A DNA stretch of 64,000 nucleotides from Candidatus Hermodarchaeota archaeon (GCA_016839805.1 JAEOTO010000031.1:168322-232321), one strand, 5' to 3'. Numbered from the stretch's first letter, positions 54,425-63,385 are shown. The notes: a model not told the origin generated them from the letters alone. Numbers and translations are program-made.

Positions 54425-55228
54425 TCAAACGGCACCTTGTAAGGCCTTCCCACAATCACACCTATCCTGTTTTAGAGACATGGTGGGAATGACTGCCGTG
54501 AGGAGCTTTTTGACTTTATCGAGGTTGGCTGCCATCGTTATTTGAACTTCTTCGTGGCTAACAGGTCTTTCAGCGTAAACATCATAGTCAGTGATCATAG
54601 AAACGTTTGTGAAACAGAGTTCGGCTTCCCGGGCGAGGTAGACTTCGGGATGGAGTGTCATGCCGATAATATGAAAGCCTTGGGCACGGTAAAACTTGGA
54701 TTCAGCTTTTGTGGAGAATTGGGGTCCTTCGATAGTGATTATTGTACCCTTGTGGTGATAGGGTAGTTTTAGGACTTTGGCTTTATCCGCGATGAACTTG
54801 GAGAGTTCAGAGCAAAAAGGTTCGGCAACTGAGACATGAGCGACGGTGCCTTCTTCGAAAAATGTGCGCTTTCGGCTGCGAGTCCAATCGAAGGCTTGAT
54901 CCGGAATAAATAGATCTCCAGGTTTGATTTCATCTTGGAGGCTGCCAACTGCTGAAACGGTAAGGAGACGTTGAACACCAAGGGCTTTTAATGCCCAGAT
55001 GTTGGCTCGATAGTTAACCAAGTGAGGCGGATACATGTGGGTGCGTCCATGGCGGGGAATGAAAGCGATACGACGGTTTTGAAGAGTTCCAACCATGACT
55101 TTGTCAGAAGGAGCGCCAAAGGGCGTGTAGATTTTGTACTCTTTGATATCAGTAAAAACTTCAGGATCATAAACACCAGTTCCACCAATCATGCCAATTG
55201 TTACATTTTCTGGAGGCTCTAGGAGCAT
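54425..55228 (-). CDS. mtnP: S-methyl-5-thioadenosine phosphorylase
   Basis: 267 residues. It splits methylthioadenosine into adenine and methylthioribose phosphate. Motifs: GGTGVYDPEVF, IPRHGRTHMYPPHLVNYRANIWALKALG (phosphate and nucleoside sites), TVSAVGSLQDEIKPGDLFIPDQ and the C-terminal TEAELCFTNVSMITDYD-type base loop with Asp. It supports salvage of MTA made in polyamine synthesis. The IMP/MTA choice is inferred from motif similarity; a related enzyme acts on inosine. Confidence 0.9.
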   Translation of the reverse strand: MLLEPPENVTIGMIGGTGVYDPEVFTDIKEYKIYTPFGAPSDKVMVGTLQNRRIAFIPRHGRTHMYPPHLVNYRANIWALKALGVQRLLTVSAVGSLQDEIKPGDLFIPDQAFDWTRSRKRTFFEEGTVAHVSVAEPFCSELSKFIADKAKVLKLPYHHKGTIITIEGPQFSTKAESKFYRAQGFHIIGMTLHPEVYLAREAELCFTNVSMITDYDVYAERPVSHEEVQITMAANLDKVKKLLTAVIPTMSLKQDRCDCGKALQGAV

Positions 55229-55393
55229 TTTTCATGACACCTCTTAGGAAATGGAAGCATAACATCTAGGATGAATGAAAAGCAGGTTCTATACTTAAGT
55301 ATACATGCTTATTGTGCCCAAACCTGTCTATTAATAACCAGAAACCTGCTAACTGAAAAATGTGATAGGGCGTATCTTGGGATAGTGTGAATT

Positions 55394-55831
55394 ATGTCAC
55401 GAGAACGTGAATTAAAATTGGAGACCGAACTTCATGGACGAACCCTCCGTGTTTATTACGAATTATTATCGATTCGAGGTCCGGTGGGACCCCGTGAGCT
55501 ACAACGAAAGTTGGGTTTGTCTTCGCCAAGCCTGGCTGCATATCATTTAGACAAGCTCGTTGATCTAGGTCTGGTGAAACGTGAAAGGGGTGAATATGCC
55601 ATTGAAGAGGCAGTCCAAGTGGGAGTGTTAAAACAGTTTATCTGGATAGGACAGCGAGCCCTTCCTCGACATCTATTTTATGCTGCATTTTTCACCACTG
55701 CGTTAATCACATATTTAGTGGTATATCCTCAGTATCTAACCTTTGCCAATGTTGCAGCTTGGCTCTTTGGGAGTAGCGCCGCGATTCTATTATGGTATGA
55801 AACTTGGCGATCATTTAAGGATCTGCCCTAA
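55394..55831 (+). CDS. Winged-helix protein with two membrane helices
   Basis: 145 residues. An N-terminal winged helix (about 12-75, RVYYELLSIRGPVGPRELQRKLGLSSPSLAAYHLDKLVDLGLVKRERGEYAIEEA, shown here by its key parts) is followed by two helices (about 95-118 and 122-138). Membrane-tethered regulators of this sort are frequent in archaea. Target unknown; the next gene, 60 bp downstream, is a small membrane protein on the same strand. Confidence 0.85.
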   Translation: MSRERELKLETELHGRTLRVYYELLSIRGPVGPRELQRKLGLSSPSLAAYHLDKLVDLGLVKRERGEYAIEEAVQVGVLKQFIWIGQRALPRHLFYAAFFTTALITYLVVYPQYLTFANVAAWLFGSSAAILLWYETWRSFKDLP

Positions 55832-55891
55832 ATGAGGTGTTCTAAACCGTAGTCTAATAATGGAAGCCATCACTAAGAAAGGTGAAGAATC

Positions 55892-56209
55892 GTGACAAAA
55901 CAACCTCCAGAAAAAGGAAACAGGCGACGAGAACTCTATCTTGTTGCTGGAATAATAATCGGCGTTACTCTTCTTACCATGCCATTTATAGTCCATTTAA
56001 TGATGGGAGAAACCTCACCGTTTATCCAAAGTGTCGCAGAGCCAAGGGTTTTTGGAGATATTACCATCACGTCACCACTCGACGTAGTGATTGAATTATT
56101 TTGGCTGGTACTCCCCGCTATATTTGTAATTCTAGCATTATTTTGGATTGTACGCCGCCGAAGGCGATGGTCCGGTTATGATGAAGCTGTGAAGTGGACG
56201 CGCCATTAA
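55892..56209 (+). CDS. Small membrane protein, two helices
   Basis: 105 residues from GTG 55892. Basic N-terminus (PEKGNRRREL), a helix at about 18-38, a loop with ETSPFIQSVAEPRVFGDITITSP, a second helix (about 68-90) and a basic RRRRRW segment. It follows the membrane-anchored winged-helix gene and may be its partner (inference from position). Confidence 0.65.
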   Translation: MTKQPPEKGNRRRELYLVAGIIIGVTLLTMPFIVHLMMGETSPFIQSVAEPRVFGDITITSPLDVVIELFWLVLPAIFVILALFWIVRRRRRWSGYDEAVKWTRH

Positions 56210-56330
56210 AAGCCAAACAGTTAAAGCGGTACTCAGTGTTCTGAGCAATGCTTAGGCACAATACACTAATGCTGAATCGTCCAAATGAAAACTTTTGCAT
56301 AATAATAAACAGAGGGTTAATACTTTGCAA

Positions 56331-58109
56331 ATGACAGCCTCAGAACTTAGGAAGCGTTTCCTTCAGTTCTTTAAAGACAAAGATCATGCTATCATCCCCT
56401 CTGCTTCGCTAATTCCCCAACTCGATCCCACGGTTTTGTTTATGAGTGCGGGGATGCAATCCCTTGTCCCTTTCCTGTTGGGGCAGCCACATCCTCAAGG
56501 AACTCGATTGGCGAATGTGCAAAAATGTATCCGAACAGACGACATTGACGAAGTAGGTGATACTTTTCATCTTACCTTCTTTGAAATGTTAGGAAATTGG
56601 TCGTTAGGAGATTATTGGAAGCGTGCTGCAATTGAAATGGCCATGGATTTCCTAATTGCCCCAGAATACGGATTGGGACTCCAAAAAGACGTATTACACG
56701 TTACATTGTTTGAAGGAGATAAGGAAGTTTCGGCTGACGAAGAAGCTGCAGGTATTTGGGAAGAGATGGGAATTTCACGTGATCACATTCACTTTCTCCC
56801 ATACAAGGATAATTGGTGGGGACTTGGTGAGACGGGACCCCAAGGACCCGATACAGAAATCTTCGTTGATATTGGCATCTCAGCCTGTTCGAAAACCTGT
56901 CGACCTGGTTGTGGGTGTGGCAAGTTCGTAGAGATTTGGAATCTCGTCTTCATGAGTTATGATCGTGCCGCGGATGGCAAGCTGACTCCTCTGGAAAGAA
57001 AGAATATTGATACTGGTATGGGGTTAGAGCGGGCACTGCAAGTGTTAAATCAGTTATCCAGCGTGTTTGAAACTCCAGTGTTCAAACCAATTATGGACAA
57101 GATTAAAGCAATCACTAAAATTTCTGAACCCTCGGCTGAACAGATGCGTTCAATGCGAATTATTGCCGACCATATCCGATCGGCCGCCATGGCTTTAGCT
57201 GACGACCAGGGGTTAGTGCCTTCTAATGTCGAACGAGGTTATGTAATTCGGCGGTTAATCCGAGTCGCTATCCGCCGAGGTCTCCAATTAGGTGTGGAAC
57301 ACTTCTTCCTGGGTGAATTAATTCCTCCAATTCTTGAGACCCTTGGAGGTGAATACGATGAGCTCCTTCGAAATAAAGACCATATCCAAAAGGAAATTGA
57401 GAAGGAAGAAAAACGGTTTCGGACCACTGTTCGACGCGGATTACGAATCGCTGGGAGAATTCTTGACGAGAAAGGAGTACTCACGGGAAAGGATGCCTTC
57501 ATGCTTTTTGCCACCTATGGGTTTCCAATTGAAATGACGGTGCAGATCGCTGAAGAACATGGTCAAAAAATCGATATTGGTGAGTTTCGGGAAGAGTTTG
57601 AACGCCATCAACAAATTTCTCGTGATGCAACTCAACAACGATTCACCAGCGGGTTAACTGACCATTCAGAGGAGGTAATTCAACTTCACACTGCTACTCA
57701 TCTACTGCATCAAGCACTCCGTCAAATCATAGGGCCCTCTGTGTATCAGAAGGGAAGTAATATCACTAAGGAACGTCTACGCCTGGATGTTCAACTGAAT
57801 CGAAAGCTCACTGCAGAGGAACTTCAGCAAGTTGAAACTTGGGTGAATGAAATCATCGAACAGAATCTCCCAATTAGCTTCGAAACCATGTCTCCTGAGG
57901 AGGCAGAGAGACAGGGTGCCCTTGGTTTCTTTGGCGAAAAGTATGGAAACCAAGTGAAGGTTTATAGTGTAGGGGATGTGTCCAAGGAAATCTGCAGTGG
58001 CCCTCATGTTGAACGTACTGGTGTCCTAGGCAAATTCCGTATTATGAAGCAAAAGCGAATTGGTGCAGATACCTTACGTCTGCGAGCCATTTTGAAAGTT
58101 GAAGGATAG
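56331..58109 (+). CDS. alaS: Short alanyl-tRNA synthetase lacking the C-Ala domain
   Basis: 592 residues from ATG 56331. Class II catalytic motifs are present (PSASLIPQLDPTVLFMSAGM, RTDDIDEVGDTFHLTFFEMLGNW), as is the editing site HTATHLLH with the downstream CSGPHV (Cys and His ligands). The protein stops at the end of the editing domain (LGKFRIMKQKRIGADTLRLRAI), so the C-terminal C-Ala domain is missing. Usual full length is about 870-900. A CSKTCRPGCGCG cysteine-rich insertion is seen after about residue 185. It may be the only AlaRS or a second copy. Confidence 0.87.
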   Translation: MTASELRKRFLQFFKDKDHAIIPSASLIPQLDPTVLFMSAGMQSLVPFLLGQPHPQGTRLANVQKCIRTDDIDEVGDTFHLTFFEMLGNWSLGDYWKRAAIEMAMDFLIAPEYGLGLQKDVLHVTLFEGDKEVSADEEAAGIWEEMGISRDHIHFLPYKDNWWGLGETGPQGPDTEIFVDIGISACSKTCRPGCGCGKFVEIWNLVFMSYDRAADGKLTPLERKNIDTGMGLERALQVLNQLSSVFETPVFKPIMDKIKAITKISEPSAEQMRSMRIIADHIRSAAMALADDQGLVPSNVERGYVIRRLIRVAIRRGLQLGVEHFFLGELIPPILETLGGEYDELLRNKDHIQKEIEKEEKRFRTTVRRGLRIAGRILDEKGVLTGKDAFMLFATYGFPIEMTVQIAEEHGQKIDIGEFREEFERHQQISRDATQQRFTSGLTDHSEEVIQLHTATHLLHQALRQIIGPSVYQKGSNITKERLRLDVQLNRKLTAEELQQVETWVNEIIEQNLPISFETMSPEEAERQGALGFFGEKYGNQVKVYSVGDVSKEICSGPHVERTGVLGKFRIMKQKRIGADTLRLRAILKVEG

Positions 58110-58163
58110 CTTACACTGATGTCAAACTTTCTGGTTAAGTGGTGGAGGTTTCGTTTAAAATTC

Positions 58164-58649
58164 TTAATCTTTTTTCTTAATAGGAAGAGGCATGATGTAC
58201 ATCTGTGAGATGAATTGTGTGCCACCACACGCACAGGTGCCTTCTTTTTTGAAGATATAATCCTCTTTCTCCCAAATCCGTTCACTTGTCCTGTCGCACG
58301 CTTCACAACGAAGTTGAACCACAACGCCAATTTTTTTGTATTCAAGCATGTACCGATTGAGCCGTGCGTTGACGGTTCCTGTGATGGCATAGACTACCAT
58401 TGCGAAAAGAAAGGTGAGCATCAGAACATAGTAGAACCATTCAGGTAAGGGAAAGGGGATTCCCCCAAGGAATAATGGGAGAAAATTCATGTAAATGAGA
58501 ATACCCATTTGGATCATAAGGGCTAAGAGGAGGATAGATGATACGATTCCCATTACCCTACTCGTTCTCACATATGACTGAATTCGCTGGACTAGTCTTC
58601 GGACTTGGTCAATAGTAGGTTTGGGTTCTCGCCAAGTATCTACAGTCAT
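58164..58649 (-). CDS. Membrane protein with C-terminal zinc-binding tail
   Basis: 161 residues. Two hydrophobic helices (about 38-62 and 75-98), a basic N-terminal region (PTIDQVRRLVQRIQSYVRTSRV) and a cysteine-rich C-terminal part: CEACDRTSERIWEKED...GTCACGG, four or five Cys of a probable zinc site. It is divergent from the Nudix gene at 58735 with an operator-like tandem repeat between. Function unknown. Confidence 0.75.
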   Translation of the reverse strand: MTVDTWREPKPTIDQVRRLVQRIQSYVRTSRVMGIVSSILLLALMIQMGILIYMNFLPLFLGGIPFPLPEWFYYVLMLTFLFAMVVYAITGTVNARLNRYMLEYKKIGVVVQLRCEACDRTSERIWEKEDYIFKKEGTCACGGTQFISQMYIMPLPIKKKD

Positions 58650-58693
58650 ATTCGTCCTGCTGGCGTAGTGAACATAGGCTTTTAAGGCTTACG

Positions 58694-58723
58694 AAGTCGC
58701 ACGTTAGTAAGTCGTACATTAGG
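58694..58723. repeat. Imperfect 15-bp tandem repeat in a divergent promoter
   Basis: AAGTCGCACGTTAGT followed directly by AAGTCGTACATTAGG, 12 of 15 identical. It lies between the starts of the membrane protein gene (minus) and the Nudix gene (plus) and may bind a dimeric regulator. Confidence 0.4.
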
Positions 58724-58734
58724 TGGCTGAGAAT

Positions 58735-59160
58735 ATGCCCGGGGCAAATACACGGTGGACAGCCGCAGGAGTTAACTCACCGGTTTTGGCGGTTGATGCT
58801 GTTATCCGATTGAAGGAGGGAGGAGTGCTATTCGTTCGACGACAAAACCACCCATTTAAAGATTGGTGGGCACTTCCCGGAGGTCTAGTAGAAGTCGGAG
58901 AAACCATTGAAGAAGCATTGATTCGAGAGATAGAAGAAGAAACGGGCCTCCTTGTGAAATCAATGCAATTAATCGGAGTCTTCTCGGATCCTAAGAGGGA
59001 TCCGAGGGGTCATACTGTGAGTGTCGCCTACCTAGTCTCTTCGGTTAGTGGAACTCTAAAGGCAGGAAGTGATGCAGCCGAAGTTCGAGTATTTAGCAAG
59101 TTACCTGAGAAGCTAGCATTTGATCACCGACACATCATTGATGTCTCAGGCGTCTTCTAG
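58735..59160 (+). CDS. Nudix hydrolase
   Basis: 141 residues from ATG 58735. The Nudix box GGLVEVGETIEEALIREIEEET (about 52-73, given as a position) carries all Glu and Arg ligands. Probable substrates are ADP-ribose or another nucleoside diphosphate derivative; the N-terminal part before the box is short. It may be linked with the NAD salvage genes at 18-20 kb. No partner is adjacent. Confidence 0.9.
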   Translation: MPGANTRWTAAGVNSPVLAVDAVIRLKEGGVLFVRRQNHPFKDWWALPGGLVEVGETIEEALIREIEEETGLLVKSMQLIGVFSDPKRDPRGHTVSVAYLVSSVSGTLKAGSDAAEVRVFSKLPEKLAFDHRHIIDVSGVF

Positions 59161-59211
59161 GGTGGAGAGGACCGCAATTCCCGTTTAGTTAATGAGTAGA
59201 GCTCAACAAAG

Positions 59212-59218
59212 TTTATAT
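59212..59218 (+). promoter_or_regulatory. TATA box of the proline-rich protein gene
   Basis: TTTATAT predicts transcription from about 59241, which leaves a 40-nt leader folding into a strong hairpin. Confidence 0.5.
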
Positions 59219-59240
59219 GTAAGCCTATTACACTCTAGCT

Positions 59241-59279
59241 TGCAGTACCCCCAACCGCTACAGATGGCGGGGTGTAGCA
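59241..59279 (+). promoter_or_regulatory. Leader hairpin of the proline-rich protein gene
   Basis: TGCAGTACCCCC pairs with the GGGGTGTAGCA arm, with an inner CCGC/GCGG stem, ending 4 nt before ATG 59283. It could limit ribosome access or stabilise the mRNA. Confidence 0.4.
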
Positions 59280-59282
59280 AGA

Positions 59283-59921
59283 ATGTCAGACACAGACAAG
59301 GAAGCCATCTTGATTCGCGTTTCCGAATTTCTCTCTAAAGCTGTCAATGATTTAGCTGATGCGCTAAACACAGTCACCAGACAGGTTACTGAATTTCAAT
59401 CTAGCCTGAAGAAAATCCGTTCAGACCTCAAAACCGCACAAGTCACTCCAATGGCAGCAGCCAGTACACCACTAATGGCTACTGAAATTAGTACAGCGGG
59501 TCCTTCGACAGACAGCCTGTTTGATTTTCTGGAAGGTGATACTGCTGCTATGACCACAGCAGCTCCTAGCAGTGATGCTGAATCAATCCTTCTAGGCGAA
59601 ACTCCTGCTGCCGCACCTACTGCTGCGCCTCCCTCAGTACCGCCCGTAGGACCACCAGCGGAACCAGCTGCTATGCCTCCTTCAGCCCCACCTAAAGCAC
59701 CACCTGTTGCTCCAGCTCCAAAGGCACCGCCAAGTGGACCTCCCTCTGCTCCACCTGCTGCTGCACCACCTATTGCACCTGCCGCTGCACCACCTGCTGC
59801 AGGCCCACCGAGTCCACCTGTTGCCGCTCCTGGTGCCCCAGCTGCTGGTGCTGGTATTGCTGGGCTTCGGAATGAAATGATGGCAGAAATCAAGCGGATC
59901 AAAGAAATCTTTGAAAGCTAG
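59283..59921 (+). CDS. Proline-rich protein with terminal helices
   Basis: 212 residues. Residues about 5-45 form a helix/coiled coil (VSEFLSKAVNDLADALNTVT), a Ser/Thr/Ala linker follows, and residues about 104-185 are a Pro/Ala/Gly run with many APP, PPSAPP and PPVAP units. The last ~22 residues form an amphipathic helix (LRNEMMAEIKRIKEIFES). No signal peptide or membrane helix, so it is cytosolic. Pro-rich runs of this type bind profilin or SH3-like modules in eukaryotes; that is speculative here. Also present in the low-complexity class of many archaea. Confidence 0.75.
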   Translation: MSDTDKEAILIRVSEFLSKAVNDLADALNTVTRQVTEFQSSLKKIRSDLKTAQVTPMAAASTPLMATEISTAGPSTDSLFDFLEGDTAAMTTAAPSSDAESILLGETPAAAPTAAPPSVPPVGPPAEPAAMPPSAPPKAPPVAPAPKAPPSGPPSAPPAAAPPIAPAAAPPAAGPPSPPVAAPGAPAAGAGIAGLRNEMMAEIKRIKEIFES

Positions 59922-60062
59922 AGCCCAGTTCTTCATTTCTTTTTGTAATAGATTCTGAAGTAATATACCAACTTCAGATGAGGTTTCGGGATGTAGTTAT
60001 CACTTATGTTACGCGAGGAATAAAGGAAAAAGGGGAAGCAGGGCTGCGCGTATTCTAGATTG

Positions 60063-60464
60063 TTAGGTTGACAAGCGCCAGATCATATCACTGGTGATAA
60101 TGAAGAAGGATTCATCCTTATAGATTACAAGGGCATGATGGTATTTTGCCACTGCTAGGAACGTTTTGATTTTTGTCTCCTCGCCGTCACGGTACCTCAT
60201 ATCTATCGTTCCACCGACAGAGCCCTTATTAATTCCGAGCTTGTCAATTGCACGTTCATCCACAATTGGTATCTTTAACGACTTTGCTTCATTGTAGACT
60301 GCCTGGCGGAATGCGCTAACTGCTGGTTTTGACATAGCATACTTCTCTCCGTAATCTGGATAGTGGGATAGGATTGACTTTATGGATTTGAGCATATATA
60401 GGTTGCGTCTTGTTTGCCGAAAGATGGTTTGGTTTAATAAGCTCTCACTTTGAGAGAGAGGCAA
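60063..60464 (-). CDS. Protein of unknown function downstream of LysRS
   Basis: 133 residues if the start is ATG 60464, which overlaps the LysRS stop by 20 bp, or 110 if it is ATG 60395. The core is ALVIYKDESFFIITSDMIW and IDMRYRDGEETKIKTFLAVAKYHH with a mixed alpha/beta pattern. No domain recognised, and no motif of catalysis. Co-transcription with LysRS is likely given the overlap; a related function is not shown. Confidence 0.6.
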   Translation of the reverse strand: MPLSQSESLLNQTIFRQTRRNLYMLKSIKSILSHYPDYGEKYAMSKPAVSAFRQAVYNEAKSLKIPIVDERAIDKLGINKGSVGGTIDMRYRDGEETKIKTFLAVAKYHHALVIYKDESFFIITSDMIWRLST

Positions 60465-62106
60465 GATATTGGAGACGTAGACGAACTATGGCAGGGTCAG
60501 TGAATGCAAAATAGGCGGAAATCCGGGGCCCTTTATCGGTGCCAAAAAATGCTTGGTAGAGATATCGGAAGAAGGCACGTTGCATGTCTTTGGGCATTGA
60601 TTGGGTAAGCTGTTTCATTGCATCTGTAATCTTATGTTCTGTCCATTGTGTTGGGTCAAGGGTGTCATAGAGCTGTTGATAGAAGGTTCGGAGCTCATTA
60701 GTTATGGTTTGGTTCAGTCCGTCTGGTGGAGTAGAGAGGGTTGTGATGCGGTAGGTTTCGGGAGCATAATGATTAACCCAAGTTTTCGCCCGTTCTAGCC
60801 GGGTTATGATATAGGTCTGCTGATCATTAGTTTGAGACGAGGGAATGATGCCACTACTTGCGAGTTTATCAATGGCAGCACCTGGTAGGCTGTCTGCAGG
60901 TATTATTTGCGTTAGAAGCACTGCATGAAGATAGGGGACTTGGATGGGCGGTGTATCCGGGAGCGGATCAAGATTAGCCAGTTCATAGCTGCGACAAATA
61001 TCAGCAATTTCCTGGGGTGAAGCCCTAGGCATGTCAATCTTGTAATATACTCGTTCAGCGCGTTCATATTGCCCGATATAAGTAGGGATATATTCCAAGC
61101 CTAAGGTGAGGCGTTTCATAGATTTGTTTTTCAAGTAAATATAGCGAAGAGCTTCCCCAGGGGCGACAGAGATCCAGGTTTTTGGTGTGAACCCATTGAA
61201 GTTTGAGCTGCCCATATCACCTTTATCGACTCCGTCTTCAATGAGGCCGACCCACTCATTGGCATACGGAACTGGAGGTTTGAATTTATAGAAAGTTTCC
61301 GCTATTTCTTTTGCACTGTCCCGCGATCCTCCAGGAGTGGCGTGGTCTTTCCCAAAGGGTTCGAATCCAACACCGAGAACCTTCCAGAGGGCAGCCCATT
61401 CGAAGCGCCAGGATAATTTTCCATTAAAAATACTGGTGGTTCCATTATGACCACACCTGTCGCAGCGGTAACTGGCTGTGTAGGTTTCTAAATTCACTTC
61501 CATGACCGTGGTTGTACTAATTCGGTGACATTGTTCACACACGACGTTGATTGGATACCATCCTTTTGGAAACGGATTTCGAACCCGATATTTATTGACA
61601 ATCTTACGGGCTTGTTCCCGATGTTTAATGGTAAAGCGCACTAATTCATGCATCTTGGACCAGGTGTAAATTTCATTAGTACTGACTAATTTAGTATCAC
61701 GACTAAAGTAGTCTAAGTAGTCTCCAAAATCTAACCAATATCGATCTACCCAGCTTTCTAGCTCACCCTGAGGATCTGGTACATCGATGAGACGGCGACC
61801 GACATATTCTTTGGCCTTATCAGGGTTTGGAAACTGAGCCAGCTGACCCTCTTTGCCTTTCCATTCGTCACTAGTATACCGGACGATGTTGTGCTGAGAC
61901 TTGTACCCCTTTTGACGGAGCTGGTGCATAACGGTATTTGTTAAGGTAATTTCACCGCGAAGCCGACCAACATGCTGCAAGCCAGAGACGGATAATCCAC
62001 AACTACAGTCAATCGTCGAAGCATTTACTCCCCAGTACTCGATGATTTCATGGACGAGGGCGTCAATCCAATGTTGATAAGTTGCTTGCTCCGTCACGTC
62101 ATTCAC
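60445..62106 (-). CDS. lysS: Class I lysyl-tRNA synthetase with degenerate KMSKS loop
   Basis: 553 residues of the archaeal class I LysRS type. The HIGH-equivalent is HVGR in GLQHVGRLRGE. Zinc ligands are in CEQCHR...CDRCGHNG (about 185-215). The EPFGKDHATPGGSRDSAKE block is typical. The KMSKS loop, usually KMSGSKGN, here reads GDMGSSNFNG, so both Lys positions are lost. The alpha-helical anticodon domain (about 400-553) is present. Either the loop change is tolerated or another LysRS (class II) serves elsewhere in the genome. Confidence 0.9.
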   Translation of the reverse strand: MNDVTEQATYQHWIDALVHEIIEYWGVNASTIDCSCGLSVSGLQHVGRLRGEITLTNTVMHQLRQKGYKSQHNIVRYTSDEWKGKEGQLAQFPNPDKAKEYVGRRLIDVPDPQGELESWVDRYWLDFGDYLDYFSRDTKLVSTNEIYTWSKMHELVRFTIKHREQARKIVNKYRVRNPFPKGWYPINVVCEQCHRISTTTVMEVNLETYTASYRCDRCGHNGTTSIFNGKLSWRFEWAALWKVLGVGFEPFGKDHATPGGSRDSAKEIAETFYKFKPPVPYANEWVGLIEDGVDKGDMGSSNFNGFTPKTWISVAPGEALRYIYLKNKSMKRLTLGLEYIPTYIGQYERAERVYYKIDMPRASPQEIADICRSYELANLDPLPDTPPIQVPYLHAVLLTQIIPADSLPGAAIDKLASSGIIPSSQTNDQQTYIITRLERAKTWVNHYAPETYRITTLSTPPDGLNQTITNELRTFYQQLYDTLDPTQWTEHKITDAMKQLTQSMPKDMQRAFFRYLYQAFFGTDKGPRISAYFAFTDPAIVRLRLQYLASLSK

Positions 62107-62154
62107 CAGTTACCGTTTCCAGTAATGAACAAGACTTTATCAAGGGTTCGTTTC

Positions 62155-63297
62155 TCAGCTACTCACTGACGATGATGGAACCGCCCCAACGTCATTATAT
62201 AAACGACGAATACCACTAGTGAGTTCACCAAGATTCCATTCCGTTTCCGCGGACACCAATACCGAAGGAAGCCCATAATCCTCTTGAATAAAGGAACCCA
62301 CTTCTTCAGTTAACTCATGCCCGACCAAATCCGTCTTGTTCAACACAACTATAATCCGCGCTTCATCAACTCCAGTCTCCTGTAAAATCTCTAATGAACT
62401 CCTAACCTTCATCTTCAAGAGTTGCATCGGATCAGAAAGATCGACAACAAGAAGCACTACATCTGATCCCCGCATATCATCCAAATTCAACTGAAACGCA
62501 GAAATTAACTCAGGATCCAAATCTAACGCAAAACCAATAGTATCCACAAAGAACATCTCGGGGTGTACAGCCTTCGACCACTTTGACGCCAACGTGGTAA
62601 ACGGACGATCACTCACTTCTTTGTCCGCTCCTGTTAAAGCGTTAAAAAGACTTGTTTTTCCAGCATTATAACACCCGACGAAACACACCATTGGCACTCC
62701 CAATTCATTCCGCTTTTGCATCCGCCGTTGATGTTCCCGTCGAAACCGAGCCAGCTCCGCAGTCACCTTCGCAATACGCTTTCTCAACTGCCGGAGTTGG
62801 GCATGATAAGCATACTCTCCCGGACCACGCCCCCCTCGTCGTGCGGGCCGTTCTTTTAATAACCGTTCACTCTCTATCACCTTGATGAAGGGATAGCTTT
62901 TCTGCAACCGGGCCAGCTCGAGCTGCAACTTTGACACTCGATCCCGTGCCTCACGATCAAACACCTGTAGCACAACTTCGTACCGATCTAATACAGGGAC
63001 ACCCAGCTCTCGTTGTAGGTTATGCTTTTGCATCGAGGTGAGGACATTATAGACCGCAACAACATCAATATCTTCAAGAGCCACTAATGTCGCTATCTCA
63101 GCCAGCTTCCCCCTACCAAACATGTAACCCCCATGGATTTTCACTCGCGTTTGTAATACCGTTTCAATAACGTCAAACCCAGCAGCTTCGATTAACTGCA
63201 GAAACTCCTCTAACTGCAGCGTCCACTCCACATGATCATGAACCCTCTGTCGCAGCATTGCAACTAATGCACGATTCAATGCTAATTCACCCATCAA
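62155..63297 (-). CDS. hflX: GTPase HflX
   Basis: 380 residues. N-terminal HflX domain with HGGYMFGRGKLAEI (about 51-64, GKGK-like), a coiled-coil linker, then the G domain: P-loop GCYNAGKTSLFN, switch/G3 DTIGF and G4 NKTD. HflX binds ribosomes and helps rescue or split stalled 70S particles in bacteria; archaeal function is less clear. The G domain is complete. Upstream is the 74-residue membrane protein gene, with a terminator in between. Confidence 0.92.
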   Translation of the reverse strand: MMGELALNRALVAMLRQRVHDHVEWTLQLEEFLQLIEAAGFDVIETVLQTRVKIHGGYMFGRGKLAEIATLVALEDIDVVAVYNVLTSMQKHNLQRELGVPVLDRYEVVLQVFDREARDRVSKLQLELARLQKSYPFIKVIESERLLKERPARRGGRGPGEYAYHAQLRQLRKRIAKVTAELARFRREHQRRMQKRNELGVPMVCFVGCYNAGKTSLFNALTGADKEVSDRPFTTLASKWSKAVHPEMFFVDTIGFALDLDPELISAFQLNLDDMRGSDVVLLVVDLSDPMQLLKMKVRSSLEILQETGVDEARIIVVLNKTDLVGHELTEEVGSFIQEDYGLPSVLVSAETEWNLGELTSGIRRLYNDVGAVPSSSVSS

Positions 63298-63342
63298 TCG
63301 TAATTGTGATTATTTTCAATTAAAATACTATCAAGTCGTGCT

Positions 63343-63381
63343 ATAAAAAAGAGAGAAACAGGGAGTCGACGCTGACTCCCT
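63343..63381 (-). terminator. Terminator of the 74-residue membrane protein gene
   Basis: On the minus strand AGGGAGTC pairs with GACTCCCT around AGCGTC, followed by GTTTCTCTCTTTTTTATAG. Confidence 0.85.
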
Positions 63382-63385
63382 AGTT

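Noticed and set aside
59396..59902. Antisense Gly/Ala-rich ORF of 168 codons
   Set aside because: It is the shadow of the Pro/Ala-rich sense gene; the sense strand has a TATA box, leader and start.
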